DNA of 64,000 nucleotides from G965267425 sp965267425. Its GTDB lineage: Bacteria; Bacteroidota; Bacteroidia; Flavobacteriales_E; Vicingaceae. The notes under the pieces were generated by a model. That model ran no database searches, was not told the origin of the DNA, and was given only the letters and a program-made list of their open reading frames with translations. The position numbers were made by a program, and so were the translations under genes. This document shows positions 15,275-24,276 of this stretch, one piece after another. The stretch lies in contig OZ253959.1 in assembly GCA_965267425.1 (NCBI GenBank), positions 2,170,001-2,234,000 on the forward strand. Reading direction: 5' to 3'. Positions within the stretch are counted from its first letter, which is position 1. Each line of letters starts with the position of its first letter.

Positions 15275-17628
15275 TCCGTCAATGTGATGGTCACTCTATC
15301 CAGTTCTCCTGTAAATTCAAATGGGCCACCTTCATATGCAGGATCTACTTGTGTTCCATGATCAGCACCCACATCAAAGGTTTCCGCCAAAGAATAGGTG
15401 GAAATATGCATGAATTCAAAATACTGCTCATCCACTTTTTCGCCATTTACAAACAATTGCCCAGTTCCTGACCAAGGTTTGAGTGTGCCATCAATCTTGG
15501 TTTTATCCAATTCAAAATTGAATTTCAAATCAACTTTTCCAATAGGTAATTTTTCCGATCTCAAATGATAATGCACCCCATCCAAGAAATTGTAATCAAA
15601 ATGCAATCTGCCATCTTTTATGTAAAACGTATATCCTCCTGTCATTCCACCACAAGCAACAATAACTCCTTCTTCATCTCCTTTCAAATCAATGGTTGTT
15701 TCAATTTTATGCGATCTTCCTTTAACCGGTGCGGAAGCTTTTTCCGCAATTCTGGAGGCTCCAGGAGCGAAATAGACAAATTCTTTCTTATCGCCAAATA
15801 AGACATAATTCACTTTGTTCAGTCGGGCCAACATATCGTCATACATAGGATATACATTATTTTCCAAGGCTTCTTGATCAAACAATTTCTTTAGCTCTTC
15901 CAATTTTTCCGGATGCTCGGCTGCTAAATCCGTGCTTTCTGAAAAATCTTCTGCTACGTGATACAATTCCCAAACATCTTCGTTAAAATCTGCTCGTTTG
16001 TTGATATCCCAGGGCATTCGGTTGGCATGTATCGTTACTGCTTTCCATCCGTCTTTCCAAATGGCACGGTTTCCAAACATTTCATAATACTGCTGTTTTT
16101 TTGCGTTGGGAGCATCCCCATTATCAAAGGAATAATTGATTGGTACACCGGTAAACGGTTGCTGTGGTATACCGTGGTATTCATCCGGACGCTCCACTCC
16201 TACTGCCTCCATAATGGTTGGTGCTATATCACTGATATGATGGTATTGACTTCGGATTTCTCCCTTGGCTTTGATTCCATTTGGCCAATGAATGATCAAA
16301 TGATCTTGTTGTCCACCTCTATGTTCTGATTGTTTAAAATAAGGGAAAGGAGTATTCCCAGCCATTGCCCATCCAGCGTGGTAATGTGGATACGTATCCC
16401 ACTGTCCCCATCTTTCGTAATTTCTCATATTCGCTTCAAATGGAGTTTGCATTCCATTGAGCACATAGGTTTCATTAAATGTTCCTTGCAATCCACCTTC
16501 ACCACTGGCACCATTATCGGCCGTCACAAAAATCAACGTATTGTCCAACTCGCCAATTCTCTCCAAAGTTTCCACTACTCTACCAATTTGATGATCAACA
16601 TGATCCAGTTGTGCTGCAAATACTTCCATTTGTCTGGCGTACAATTTCTTTTCGTCATCTGATAAACTTTCCCAAGCTGGAATTTGCTCAATTCTGGCGG
16701 ACAATTTTGTGTTTTCCGGTGCAATACCCATTTCGATTTGTTGAGCAAGAATCTGCTCTCTGGCAGCATCCCATCCCATATCGAATTTACCGCGGTATTT
16801 TTGAATGAACTCATCTGGTGCATGATGAGGCGAATGCATAGAACCTGAAGCCCACAACATCATAAATGGCAATTCCTTGTCCAGAGACTTGTGTCCGGTT
16901 ATCCAATCAATAGCCCTGTCGGCTAGATCTTTATCCAGGTGCACGCTTTTACGATACGGTTCCGGATGATGATCATCCCACATTACCGGTATGAACTGGT
17001 GTACATCTGCCGCCATAAAATTGTACCCGTGATCAAAACCTTCATCACTAGGCCATCTGTGAAAAGGACCAACTTGAGATACTTCATACAAAGGTGTATG
17101 ATCCCATTTTCCCAAAGCATAATTCACATAACCTTCCGCTTGTAAATAATTGGCTACTGATTTAGCTGAAGGGGGCACAACTGCATTGTACCCTGGAAAA
17201 CCCATAGCCGTTAGTGCATGGCTCCCCAATCCAATTTTGTGTGGGTTTCTTCCAGCCATCAACGTTGCTCTGGAAGGAGAACAAAGGGCAGTGGTATGAA
17301 AGTTATTGTATCGTAGACCGTTAGAGGCTAGCTTATCCAAATTAGGGGTTTCAATAAGTCCACCAAAACAACCAATTTGAGCAAAACCAACATCGTCCAG
17401 TAAAAAGATGATGACGTTAGGTGCATCTTTAGGTGGGCGCTTTTTTTCAGGCCACCATTCTTCGGACTCTTCATACGTCTTGCCGATTTTTCCTTCGAAT
17501 TCCTGCCCGTATTTTTTAAAGGCTTCACTCATTTCTTCATCTGCAGCTGGCGCAGGAGGTTGACATCCCGTCCATAAGATGATGGCAAAAGTGATAAATA
17601 GAGATTGAAGGGTGGTTGACTTGATCAT
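15271..17628 (-). CDS. Arylsulfatase-type sulfatase, Cys-type, predicted lipoprotein
   Basis: A 785-residue sulfatase of the alkaline-phosphatase fold. The signature is CSPSRATLMAGRN with Cys116 as the residue converted to formylglycine. Metal-binding residues appear in LLDDVGFAQIGCFGG and in TADNGASGEGG, and an RGGQQDHLIIHWP segment is typical. The last 170 residues form a beta-rich, LamG-like extra domain. The start at 17628 gives MIKSTTLQSLF and a lipobox LWTGC; a longer frame begins 48 bases upstream but hides the signal. The substrate, a sulfate ester such as an algal polysaccharide or aryl sulfate, is not evident. The convergent FGE gene overlaps its stop. Confidence 0.92.
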   Translation of the reverse strand: MIKSTTLQSLFITFAIILWTGCQPPAPAADEEMSEAFKKYGQEFEGKIGKTYEESEEWWPEKKRPPKDAPNVIIFLLDDVGFAQIGCFGGLIETPNLDKLASNGLRYNNFHTTALCSPSRATLMAGRNPHKIGLGSHALTAMGFPGYNAVVPPSAKSVANYLQAEGYVNYALGKWDHTPLYEVSQVGPFHRWPSDEGFDHGYNFMAADVHQFIPVMWDDHHPEPYRKSVHLDKDLADRAIDWITGHKSLDKELPFMMLWASGSMHSPHHAPDEFIQKYRGKFDMGWDAAREQILAQQIEMGIAPENTKLSARIEQIPAWESLSDDEKKLYARQMEVFAAQLDHVDHQIGRVVETLERIGELDNTLIFVTADNGASGEGGLQGTFNETYVLNGMQTPFEANMRNYERWGQWDTYPHYHAGWAMAGNTPFPYFKQSEHRGGQQDHLIIHWPNGIKAKGEIRSQYHHISDIAPTIMEAVGVERPDEYHGIPQQPFTGVPINYSFDNGDAPNAKKQQYYEMFGNRAIWKDGWKAVTIHANRMPWDINKRADFNEDVWELYHVAEDFSESTDLAAEHPEKLEELKKLFDQEALENNVYPMYDDMLARLNKVNYVLFGDKKEFVYFAPGASRIAEKASAPVKGRSHKIETTIDLKGDEEGVIVACGGMTGGYTFYIKDGRLHFDYNFLDGVHYHLRSEKLPIGKVDLKFNFELDKTKIDGTLKPWSGTGQLFVNGEKVDEQYFEFMHISTYSLAETFDVGADHGTQVDPAYEGGPFEFTGELDRVTITLTD

Positions 17629-17837
17629 GGCTTTGGATTTGGTTTGATACGAATAGGATGAATTTAAAACATCCATTTCATTAATCCAATAGCTGGAATT
17701 GCCTAATTTATGCTAAGAGACATCTCTAATTCTCAATGAAATAACTATTCATAGCGAATTCCCGAGTTTTGGTTTTCTCTGAGAATATATTGACTTGCTG
17801 ATTTTGAAAGAACCCAATACCTGGTTTATAAATTCGG

Positions 17838-19421
17838 TTATTCCACCATCAACTTTTTCTGGTGCATGCCTTTATCATCAACAATGATCAGAGTGTATAA
17901 TCCCGCTGAAACAATTGTTGATAGTGAAACGCTTTTCTGATCAGAAAAGTTCCATTGTCGAATGATTTGTCCAGACGAATTGATTAGGCTTATATCAATG
18001 CGTTGACTAACCTTCGGTAGTTCAATGGTAAATTCACCGGAATTGGGGTTTGGAAAAGTTCGAATTTCATCTTCTTCATGCGACTTGTCAATTCCTACCG
18101 GATAAAGAAACACACATTCCGATGTATCCACGCATCCATATTTCTCAATAATGACGGCATACGACAGTCCGAATTGAAAATTCACAAGGGTTTGATTCGT
18201 ATCATTGGGAATAATCCCAGATGAATCATCACATAAAATCCATTGGTAAGAATCCGCTCCTGATTCATTCGAACTCAAGGTAACTGCTCCTGGCGTTATG
18301 GATTTATCAATAACACCACCTGTTAATTCTATGATGAGTAATGAATCACAACCTTTACTGTTTAGGGCAGTGTCATTATAAATTCCAGCTGTGGTCCAAT
18401 TAAAATTGCCACTAGGGCTAACCACTGTGTCACAAAACGTCATGGCATCCATGGTATAATCCACCTTACAATGTGAGTATTTCCAAAGGTCTTTTCTGTA
18501 TCCAGAACCTGTTGAATCTATTCCCATACACGTGTATCCTTCGTTATAGATAGTAAATGAAGAACCAACCGATCGATTACCAAAAACAAAACCCGAAATA
18601 GGTGTCCATAAATTGGTGACCGGGTCGTATTCGTAATAATCATTTAAACGAGTAACTCCAGAGCTTGAAAAATATCCTCCTCCTACCACAGCTTTTCCAT
18701 TCAGCACAAAACCAATGGGATTGATTCTTCCTGCACCTGGAAAATTTGTTTTTTGACTCCAAGAATCTGTGGCTGGACTGTATGCCCATAAGTCGTTTAA
18801 GTGAGTTGAATTTGCCCTTCCGCAAACGATATAAACCAGACTATCTATGGCAAATGCAACCCCAGCTACCCTGCCAGAGGGCATATCTGCTTTTTGTGTC
18901 CAGGAATCCGTCACAGGGTCATATTCCCAAAAATCTTTTTGATAATCCCCTACGCCAATTGAACCTCCTCCAACATATCCTTTTCCATTGAGTGAAGTAT
19001 AATACATGGTTCTGCCTGCCTTTCCCCCATAATCCGCCTTCCTCGACCACTGATCAGTTGCCGGATCATATCGATACAAACTTTTTAAGGAAGTTGAACC
19101 TGTCCAACCCAATCCAACATAACCAGAATCACTGATGGAGAATGAAGCAACCGTTCTTCTTCCTGATGAATCCGGAAACGAAGCTTTCTGAGTCCAGGCA
19201 TCCGTATATGGATCGTATTCATAAAACTCATGAAAAAACATCGAACCATTTCCACCAGCACCACCCACGTAGCCTTTTCCGTTAACACTAAAACCTCCCA
19301 CACCATACCAACCTAAGCTATCAGGATAATCCGCTAATTGTGTCCAAGTCTGAGCATTGTTATCGAGTGCCAAGACCATAAATAAAAGAGTAGTCCATAC
19401 CCTTATTGAATTTGCATTCAT
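17838..19421 (-). CDS. Kelch-repeat protein with T9SS C-terminal sorting domain
   Basis: A 527-residue secreted protein. After a signal peptide (about 1-23) come at least five kelch repeats, recognisable by YEYDPYTDAWTQKASFP, YRYDPATDQWSRKADYG, WEYDPVTDSWTQKADMP and similar, making a beta-propeller at about residues 25-325. A Cys-bearing Ig-like region follows (residues 330-440; YQWILCDDS, YGCVDTS). The end is a type A T9SS sorting domain (FPNPNSGEFTIEL ... LYTLIIVDDKGMHQKKLMVE). The CTD is close to those of the genes at 30365 and 33695. The passenger's role is unknown; kelch propellers usually bind proteins or glycans. Confidence 0.88.
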   Translation of the reverse strand: MNANSIRVWTTLLFMVLALDNNAQTWTQLADYPDSLGWYGVGGFSVNGKGYVGGAGGNGSMFFHEFYEYDPYTDAWTQKASFPDSSGRRTVASFSISDSGYVGLGWTGSTSLKSLYRYDPATDQWSRKADYGGKAGRTMYYTSLNGKGYVGGGSIGVGDYQKDFWEYDPVTDSWTQKADMPSGRVAGVAFAIDSLVYIVCGRANSTHLNDLWAYSPATDSWSQKTNFPGAGRINPIGFVLNGKAVVGGGYFSSSGVTRLNDYYEYDPVTNLWTPISGFVFGNRSVGSSFTIYNEGYTCMGIDSTGSGYRKDLWKYSHCKVDYTMDAMTFCDTVVSPSGNFNWTTAGIYNDTALNSKGCDSLLIIELTGGVIDKSITPGAVTLSSNESGADSYQWILCDDSSGIIPNDTNQTLVNFQFGLSYAVIIEKYGCVDTSECVFLYPVGIDKSHEEDEIRTFPNPNSGEFTIELPKVSQRIDISLINSSGQIIRQWNFSDQKSVSLSTIVSAGLYTLIIVDDKGMHQKKLMVE

Positions 19422-19680
19422 GGTAGTAAAATTTCAAGTACAATACTTGGCGATAACTAATCAAAGATAAAATAAAAACGTGATAATCCCGATGAAAATC
19501 AACGCCTAATTCGTTGAAAGGCAAGAGTGTTCATCGTAGATTTAGAATTTAATAAATGAAATATTGGATCATGAATAGCCTAAAAACTAACGCATCCGGA
19601 AGGCTAAATTAAAATAATTGCATACTGGATTTCACCTTGGCATGGTTTGTGCAAACGTCTGATAAACAATACATACGACA

Positions 19681-20247
19681 ATGAAAAAAATTACACTTTT
19701 GCTTACTTCTTTATGTTTTACCATTTTGCTCAAAGCAAATGATGGTTCTGAATTGACTACCAAAATCAATGATGGATTTTCGTTTGGCTTTCATCTCAAC
19801 CAATTCAAAGATGATTTTGGATTAGGAATGAACATTACCTCTCCAACCATTGCCAACTCCTTTGCCATTCGGTTACGAGGAAACTATATGTACCTGGAAC
19901 ACCTTGATTTTGATTCACCCGATTCCGAAGGTGTGCTCACATGGACACCTTATTCAAATGTGATGCTGGGGTTAGCGGGATTCTCCGGTATGGTGGGTAA
20001 CCACTTTAAATTATACGGTGAAGGTGGTTTAATTGCTTTGTTTCCATCCACAGATTTTTCAGAAGAATCAAGTGTATTAGGAGGTTATGGGTTATTTGGA
20101 TTTGAATTCTTTTCAAGTAATGCAACATCCTACTTTTTTGAAGCCGGTGGTATTGGCACTGGAGCCAATGCAGACAAAATTCCTGAGAAACCCATTTATT
20201 CCAATGGCTTATTATTGAGTGTTGGATTCAGGTATACGTTGAATTAA
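19681..20247 (+). CDS. Small outer-membrane-type beta-barrel protein, unknown
   Basis: A 188-residue protein with an N-terminal signal peptide (about 1-19, ending KA-ND) and about eight alternating amphipathic strands rich in Gly and aromatics (FSFGFHLNQF, FAIRLRGNYMYLEHL, LLLSVGFRYTLN). It ends with an aromatic-containing strand, as outer-membrane barrels do. I do not recognise a named family. The gene stands alone, facing the gene cluster at 20291-22370, with a shared hairpin terminator at its 3' end. Confidence 0.7.
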   Translation: MKKITLLLTSLCFTILLKANDGSELTTKINDGFSFGFHLNQFKDDFGLGMNITSPTIANSFAIRLRGNYMYLEHLDFDSPDSEGVLTWTPYSNVMLGLAGFSGMVGNHFKLYGEGGLIALFPSTDFSEESSVLGGYGLFGFEFFSSNATSYFFEAGGIGTGANADKIPEKPIYSNGLLLSVGFRYTLN

Positions 20248-20258
20248 GAAAACGCATG

Positions 20259-20292
20259 AAAAAAGGACTTACATAGGGTTGGTCCTTTTTTT
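20259..20292. terminator. Bidirectional intrinsic terminator
   Basis: An inverted repeat, AAAAAAGGAC and GTCCTTTTTT with a 13-base loop, ends in T runs on both strands. It lies 11 bases after the stop of the plus-strand gene and overlaps the stop codon of the minus-strand gene that starts at 20689, so it can end transcription from both sides. Confidence 0.8.
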
Positions 20293-20689
20293 ATTCCTCT
20301 TTTTCGGTAGCTGCATTTAAAACCCAACCAGAAGCCGTAATTACATAGGTAAATCGCTCTTCACAAGCGTCCACACCAATTTGTTGCGGTACAATTTTAT
20401 CACGAGGGATGTAATTCTTTTGCGATTTCTTCACTGTGTAATAACTCTCCCCTCTCACTTCATATAATGTTTCAAGCACAGTGAGATTAATGTTAGACGT
20501 ATCACATTTGGTCTGAAACCCCACTTTCTTTTTCAGGCTTTGAAATGTCTGCTTATTTCTAATGCGCTGTTCTTCTAACAATTCCAATTGTTTCTTGTTC
20601 AATTTTTCCTGAGCCATTAAATTCAGCGAAAACAAGCAAAAGATCATGAGCACAAATCTACGCACCACCTGAAGACTTTTTACTGGCAT
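20291..20689 (-). CDS. Small secreted protein, unknown
   Basis: A 132-residue protein with a signal peptide (basic KSLQVVRR followed by a hydrophobic stretch ending NLMA-Q). Then comes a charged helix (QEKLNKKQLELLEEQRIRNK) and a domain with two Cys (near residues 62 and 109). No family recognised. The chosen start gives a signal with a positive N-region and overlaps the upstream gene by 32 bases; a Met at 20647 would avoid overlap but lose the charges. It is the last of three same-strand genes for exported proteins, probably one transcript. Confidence 0.65.
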   Translation of the reverse strand: MPVKSLQVVRRFVLMIFCLFSLNLMAQEKLNKKQLELLEEQRIRNKQTFQSLKKKVGFQTKCDTSNINLTVLETLYEVRGESYYTVKKSQKNYIPRDKIVPQQIGVDACEERFTYVITASGWVLNAATEKEE

Positions 20690-21638
20690 AAATCCAGCTG
20701 GTTATGCTGGCAATAACCCCTTTATCCAAACGTTTGCTTTCTTCGAAACTTTCCAAAGCTTGAGCATAATCCTGATTGAAAAAATGTGCAACTCCCAAAT
20801 TGAAATATGTGGCCGCTGTAACCTTGGCATTTTTCACCGATTTTTTATCCTCAGGAGTAGCATCCTTCAAGAACTCTTCCCAATAAGAAATGCAAGTCTT
20901 TAGTTTTGCTTCCGCCTCCGCCGATTTCTCATAAGACGCATGCAATTCTCCATACACATCACTCATGGTTTGGATGCTTTTTTGGTATTCACTGAAATCA
21001 AATTTCTTACCATCAATCGTCAATAATTTGACTTGCACCGCCTTTTTGGTGTCCACGAAATACTCGTTAAACGCCTTACTCATAGCATCGGCACATTTTT
21101 TTACAGCCTTATCCTTGTATCCTAACTTATCTTTTATAAAGTAATCATGTGCGTCCATTTGAGAAGTAGAACTGCGACCTTTTGTTTTTTCCGTTCCTGA
21201 AATGATTTTTCGAAACAACTCCTCCTCATTTTTACCTAACACTTTTAAGGTGTAGTGATACTTCAGGGTTCCCTGATAATAATAGATGGTTCGGCTTTTC
21301 TCTACTGCTCCGTCTTTGTACTTTTCTGTGGATGTTTTCTTTTCGGAAGGACCGAATTGAAACGGCGCCTCTACAATGTTGATGACGAAATCCTGAGGGT
21401 CATCTGCATTTGCCATCTGGAATTGCTCAATTGACAATTCGCGTTCAATCATTTTCCTTCTGTAGGCATCGTTCGCTGAAATGGAAATGTCCAGAAAATA
21501 AAATTTTGCCTCATCGAGTGCATTGGAAACACTGGGTTGTAAATAATTAAAATGACCCAGCGCTTCCTTTTTTATTTTTTGTGCAGAGGCACTGCCCATT
21601 GCCAATAACAACAGGCCACAATAAATGAGTTTCTGCAT
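20658..21638 (-). CDS. Secreted protein with C-terminal TPR-like region, unknown
   Basis: A 326-residue protein with a clear signal peptide (LLLLAMGSASA-Q). The middle shows a beta-rich domain (IYYYQGTLKYHYTLKVLG), and the C-terminal 80 residues contain a tetratricopeptide-like pair of helices (AATYFNLGVAHFFNQDYAQA, LESFEESKRLD). TPRs mediate protein contacts. No overall family is recognised. It is seven bases downstream of the gene ending at 21645 and overlaps the next by 32 bases, so the three products may work together in the envelope. Confidence 0.7.
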   Translation of the reverse strand: MQKLIYCGLLLLAMGSASAQKIKKEALGHFNYLQPSVSNALDEAKFYFLDISISANDAYRRKMIERELSIEQFQMANADDPQDFVINIVEAPFQFGPSEKKTSTEKYKDGAVEKSRTIYYYQGTLKYHYTLKVLGKNEEELFRKIISGTEKTKGRSSTSQMDAHDYFIKDKLGYKDKAVKKCADAMSKAFNEYFVDTKKAVQVKLLTIDGKKFDFSEYQKSIQTMSDVYGELHASYEKSAEAEAKLKTCISYWEEFLKDATPEDKKSVKNAKVTAATYFNLGVAHFFNQDYAQALESFEESKRLDKGVIASITSWIYASKKSSGGA

Positions 21639-21644
21639 ATCAGA

Positions 21645-22370
21645 TTACTTGCACGAATTGTAATCATTCAATATTTCGGGAAGAATAGCTTCAACTTGTT
21701 CCGCATTGGTTTGATTGGCAATCATTTTTCCCAATTTGGTTTCCGCATCTGGATTCCATGGCTCAATGCCGTATTCGCCGCCGTCGTATTTTGCCTGAAC
21801 ATCTGGGCAGTCGGATAACATTTCAGAAAGATTTGCCTTCCTTAACAAAATGTATTTGCCATCTCCCTTTTGTAAAACCATCAAAGGTTCGTTTCTCATT
21901 CTTTCCAATTCCTGTTCGTGACGAGCTATTTCTTCTTCACCCACATAAACACCTGCTGGATCCGGCGCTTCATATAGTTTGTACAATTTGATTTTTCCGT
22001 CAACTAATCTTTCAACAAACTTTTGAGAAGCCATGCCTATTCCTGTAGATAATTTGGCTGCAGAGATTTTAATGGACTCAAAATAACGGTCTCCGGATTT
22101 GTAGCCATTCAATGTTTTCGGCTTGAATTTTTCCTTTTCTTTTCCCTGCACTTTGCCGTCAGCAACTGCTTCGTCTGAGAAGAATTTTACACTTTGTTGG
22201 TTGGCCCAAGGACTCATGTCGCTTCCTTTCATATCAATATACCCGGTGCGAGACCCACCTTTTTTCATGTAAATTTCACCTTTGAATTGATCGGGTTTTA
22301 ATTCATACTCCTGCGCGAAAGCAAATACAATAGCACAATTAAGAATCGTAAAAAGTAGATTTTTTTTCAT
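21645..22370 (-). CDS. Secreted protein, unknown
   Basis: A 241-residue protein with a signal peptide (about 1-20, ending AFA-Q). The remainder begins with a beta-type segment (FKGEIYMKKGGSRTGYIDMK), includes a helix rich in Glu (EEEIARHEQELERMRNEP), and ends in KMIANQTNAEQVEAILPEIL with a late Cys. I do not recognise it. It is the first gene of the three-gene minus-strand cluster, with 183 non-coding bases upstream toward 22554 in which no clear promoter was found. Confidence 0.65.
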   Translation of the reverse strand: MKKNLLFTILNCAIVFAFAQEYELKPDQFKGEIYMKKGGSRTGYIDMKGSDMSPWANQQSVKFFSDEAVADGKVQGKEKEKFKPKTLNGYKSGDRYFESIKISAAKLSTGIGMASQKFVERLVDGKIKLYKLYEAPDPAGVYVGEEEIARHEQELERMRNEPLMVLQKGDGKYILLRKANLSEMLSDCPDVQAKYDGGEYGIEPWNPDAETKLGKMIANQTNAEQVEAILPEILNDYNSCK

Positions 22371-22553
22371 GTTTAGCGATGTTGTGGTTTAGATGATGAT
22401 GATGAACAACAAAGCCATCCTTCTCAAATACAAATTGATTTGAAAAACATTAACTGCGTCCATCGTTAATTGCACGCTAAAATAGTGAAATATGCGGATG
22501 AAAAACGTGAATGAATGGATTATTCAAAACTTTCATCTGATTGGAAAAGTCGA

Positions 22554-23033
22554 TCAAAAAATTCCGTTTGCATTAGCAATGGTTCCCCCGGTTAACCACA
22601 GATAAAACCGCATAAATCCATCTATTGGTTGAATGGCATCCCAGTGTTCCATGATATTGCCATTTTCTATTCTCCATGTATCTATGATGTTCAGCCCTTT
22701 TTTATCATTCCCTCTATGACTGGCTTTTGTGGTCACATGAGAATGAAAGGTCACAAAATTACCATCGGCATAAATGTGTTTGACATCATATGCGTATGCA
22801 GGAAATCGCTTGGCAAAAGCTCCCACATATTTAATCAGATTGTCAAATCCATCGGGGATTGCTCTGTTGTGTTGTCGGTAAAATTCATTGCCGTGCATCT
22901 TTTTTACTTTTTCAAAATCATGATTGTTCATTAGGTTTTGAATAAAGTCAATGAGTGTCTTTACATTCTGCTGCTCTTGTTCACTCCAGTTATCCTTTTT
23001 CAATTTATCGAAGCTAATTTCTATGGTTTTCAT
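22554..23033 (-). CDS. SnoaL-like / NTF2-fold protein
   Basis: A 159-residue cytoplasmic protein of the SnoaL-like polyketide-cyclase superfamily (cone-shaped NTF2 fold). Supporting motifs are YRQHNRAIPDGFDNLIKYV, VKHIYADGNFVTFHSHVTT, and the terminal DTWRIENGNIMEHWDAIQ, which is typical of the group. These proteins are enzymes or ligand-binding domains of very mixed function. It is divergently transcribed from an HxlR-type regulator, with two identical palindromes in the 116 bases between the two starts, so it is the likely target of that regulator. Confidence 0.83.
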   Translation of the reverse strand: MKTIEISFDKLKKDNWSEQEQQNVKTLIDFIQNLMNNHDFEKVKKMHGNEFYRQHNRAIPDGFDNLIKYVGAFAKRFPAYAYDVKHIYADGNFVTFHSHVTTKASHRGNDKKGLNIIDTWRIENGNIMEHWDAIQPIDGFMRFYLWLTGGTIANANGIF

Positions 23034-23082
23034 TTTCCTATTTTATTTAAAAAAATACTGGTTTACTTTGAACTTTTCTTTA

Positions 23083-23099
23083 ACTTGCATTTTGCAAGT
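23083..23099. promoter_or_regulatory. HxlR operator candidate, copy 1
   Basis: A 17-bp palindrome, ACTTGCATTTTGCAAGT (7-bp arms, 3-bp centre), in the divergent promoter region. An identical copy starts 35 bp further on. HxlR-type regulators bind such sites as dimers; two sites suggest cooperative control of both the SnoaL-like gene and the regulator itself. Confidence 0.65.
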
Positions 23100-23117
23100 G
23101 TTCAAATATACGAATTC

Positions 23118-23134
23118 ACTTGCATTTTGCAAGT
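23118..23134. promoter_or_regulatory. HxlR operator candidate, copy 2
   Basis: Second exact copy of ACTTGCATTTTGCAAGT, ending 15 bases before the ATG of the HxlR-type regulator at 23150. An in-frame TTG inside this palindrome could serve as an upstream start, but the overlap with a likely operator and the family N-terminus argue for the ATG. Confidence 0.65.
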
Positions 23135-23149
23135 AAACAAGAAAAAAAT

Positions 23150-23554
23150 ATGCGATCAGACTGTCCTATTAGTTATGCCATGGACTTTTTTGGCGATAAA
23201 TGGTCTTTCCTCATCATACGTGATATGGTATTTGATGGGAAAAAATTTTACAATGATTTTTTACATTCTAAGGAAGGTATTGCTACCAATATTCTTTCTG
23301 ATCGATTGAAAAAATTAGAACAAAACCACATTATCACATCGAAAGTTTATGAAAAGCAAAAGACCAAAAAGGAATATTCCTTAACGGAAAAAGGGATAGA
23401 CTTAATTCCCGTATTATTGGAATTGACTGCATGGTCTTCGAAATACGACAAGCGACTAAATGTGGAAAAAGACTTTCACATCCATTTTCAGAAAAATCGT
23501 AAGAAGGTAATTCAGGCAATTGAAGGAAGGGTGAAGTCAATAATAGAACCTTGA
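23150..23554 (+). CDS. HxlR family transcriptional regulator
   Basis: A 134-residue winged helix-turn-helix protein of the HxlR group. It has the conserved N-terminal Cys (MRSDCPISYAMDFFGDKWSF), the DNA-binding helix ATNILSDRLKKLEQNHIIT, and the wing KKEYSLTEKGIDLIPVL. HxlR proteins respond to aldehydes or redox-active electrophiles, often through that Cys. ATG 23150 was chosen over an upstream TTG. It is divergent from a SnoaL-like gene with paired palindromes between, which indicates control of that gene and of itself. Confidence 0.9.
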   Translation: MRSDCPISYAMDFFGDKWSFLIIRDMVFDGKKFYNDFLHSKEGIATNILSDRLKKLEQNHIITSKVYEKQKTKKEYSLTEKGIDLIPVLLELTAWSSKYDKRLNVEKDFHIHFQKNRKKVIQAIEGRVKSIIEP

Positions 23555-23637
23555 TTTGACTCTTCTTAAAGCAAAAGAGAAGTTACCTAAACAAAATCAG
23601 GATATAGGAATCAATCTTTTGAACATTTCATGATCAA

Positions 23638-24246
23638 CTAAAACTGCTTGCGAACAAACAATCCAGGATTGGAATCCGTTTGATCATAGTTTTCTCCAAA
23701 TCCAGATAAATTCAATCCTAATCCAAACTGATTTCCATCAATATCCAATCCAAGCCTTAACCGCTGCACACTTGCCACATGTCCGGATTCGTTGAAGTTA
23801 GAAAACAACTCCAGACTGGAATACAGGCGCCATTTGTCATTCAATTGAGGAAGGTATCGGAATATGGAAAACCAGGAATAAGAGAATTCCGATGCCAGCT
23901 CAACCGACAATAATCCATAAAACACAATATTGTCATTCATTTTGAAATAATGGACACCCACATCTCCTCCGGAAGACAGAGAAGATATGCGTCCAACCAC
24001 TGTTCCACCTAATCCTGAATTTGTGGTATAATTCAAATACGCCCCGGTAAATAAATTCGCATTTTCACTATAATCAACCGTCGCCCGGGAACGGCTGAAA
24101 AGTGACCATTTAAATTCTTTATCAATTGGCTTCAGCCATTGAGCATCAACAAACACTCGCTCTGTTCCGGGCATGAGTTCCAAACTTTGGGAAAAACCCA
24201 TCATTGAAATCATCAAAGCAACTATTATGAGGTTTATCTGTTTCAT
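23638..24246 (-). CDS. Outer-membrane beta-barrel-like protein
   Basis: A 202-residue protein with a signal peptide (MKQINLIIVALMISMMGFS-Q) and a body of alternating strands with many aromatics and Gly (SLFSRSRATVDY, GLLSVELASEFSYSWFSIF, RLRLGLDIDGNQFGLGLNLS), ending GLFVRKQF with a terminal Phe. This fits an outer-membrane barrel, but no named family is recognised. The Met at 24246 is preferred to an earlier in-frame Met because it begins the signal peptide. The gene follows the DJ-1-like gene after 30 bases on the same strand and is likely co-transcribed. Confidence 0.7.
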   Translation of the reverse strand: MKQINLIIVALMISMMGFSQSLELMPGTERVFVDAQWLKPIDKEFKWSLFSRSRATVDYSENANLFTGAYLNYTTNSGLGGTVVGRISSLSSGGDVGVHYFKMNDNIVFYGLLSVELASEFSYSWFSIFRYLPQLNDKWRLYSSLELFSNFNESGHVASVQRLRLGLDIDGNQFGLGLNLSGFGENYDQTDSNPGLFVRKQF

Positions 24247-24276
24247 GTTAAATGATGTAAGCCAGTTGAATACCAT

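Noticed and set aside
23041..23082. A TACTTTG sequence as a -7 promoter of the HxlR gene; a similar TATTTTG lies at 25232.
   Set aside because: Both are one base short of the TAnnTTTG consensus and have no paired TTG box, so they were not listed as promoters.
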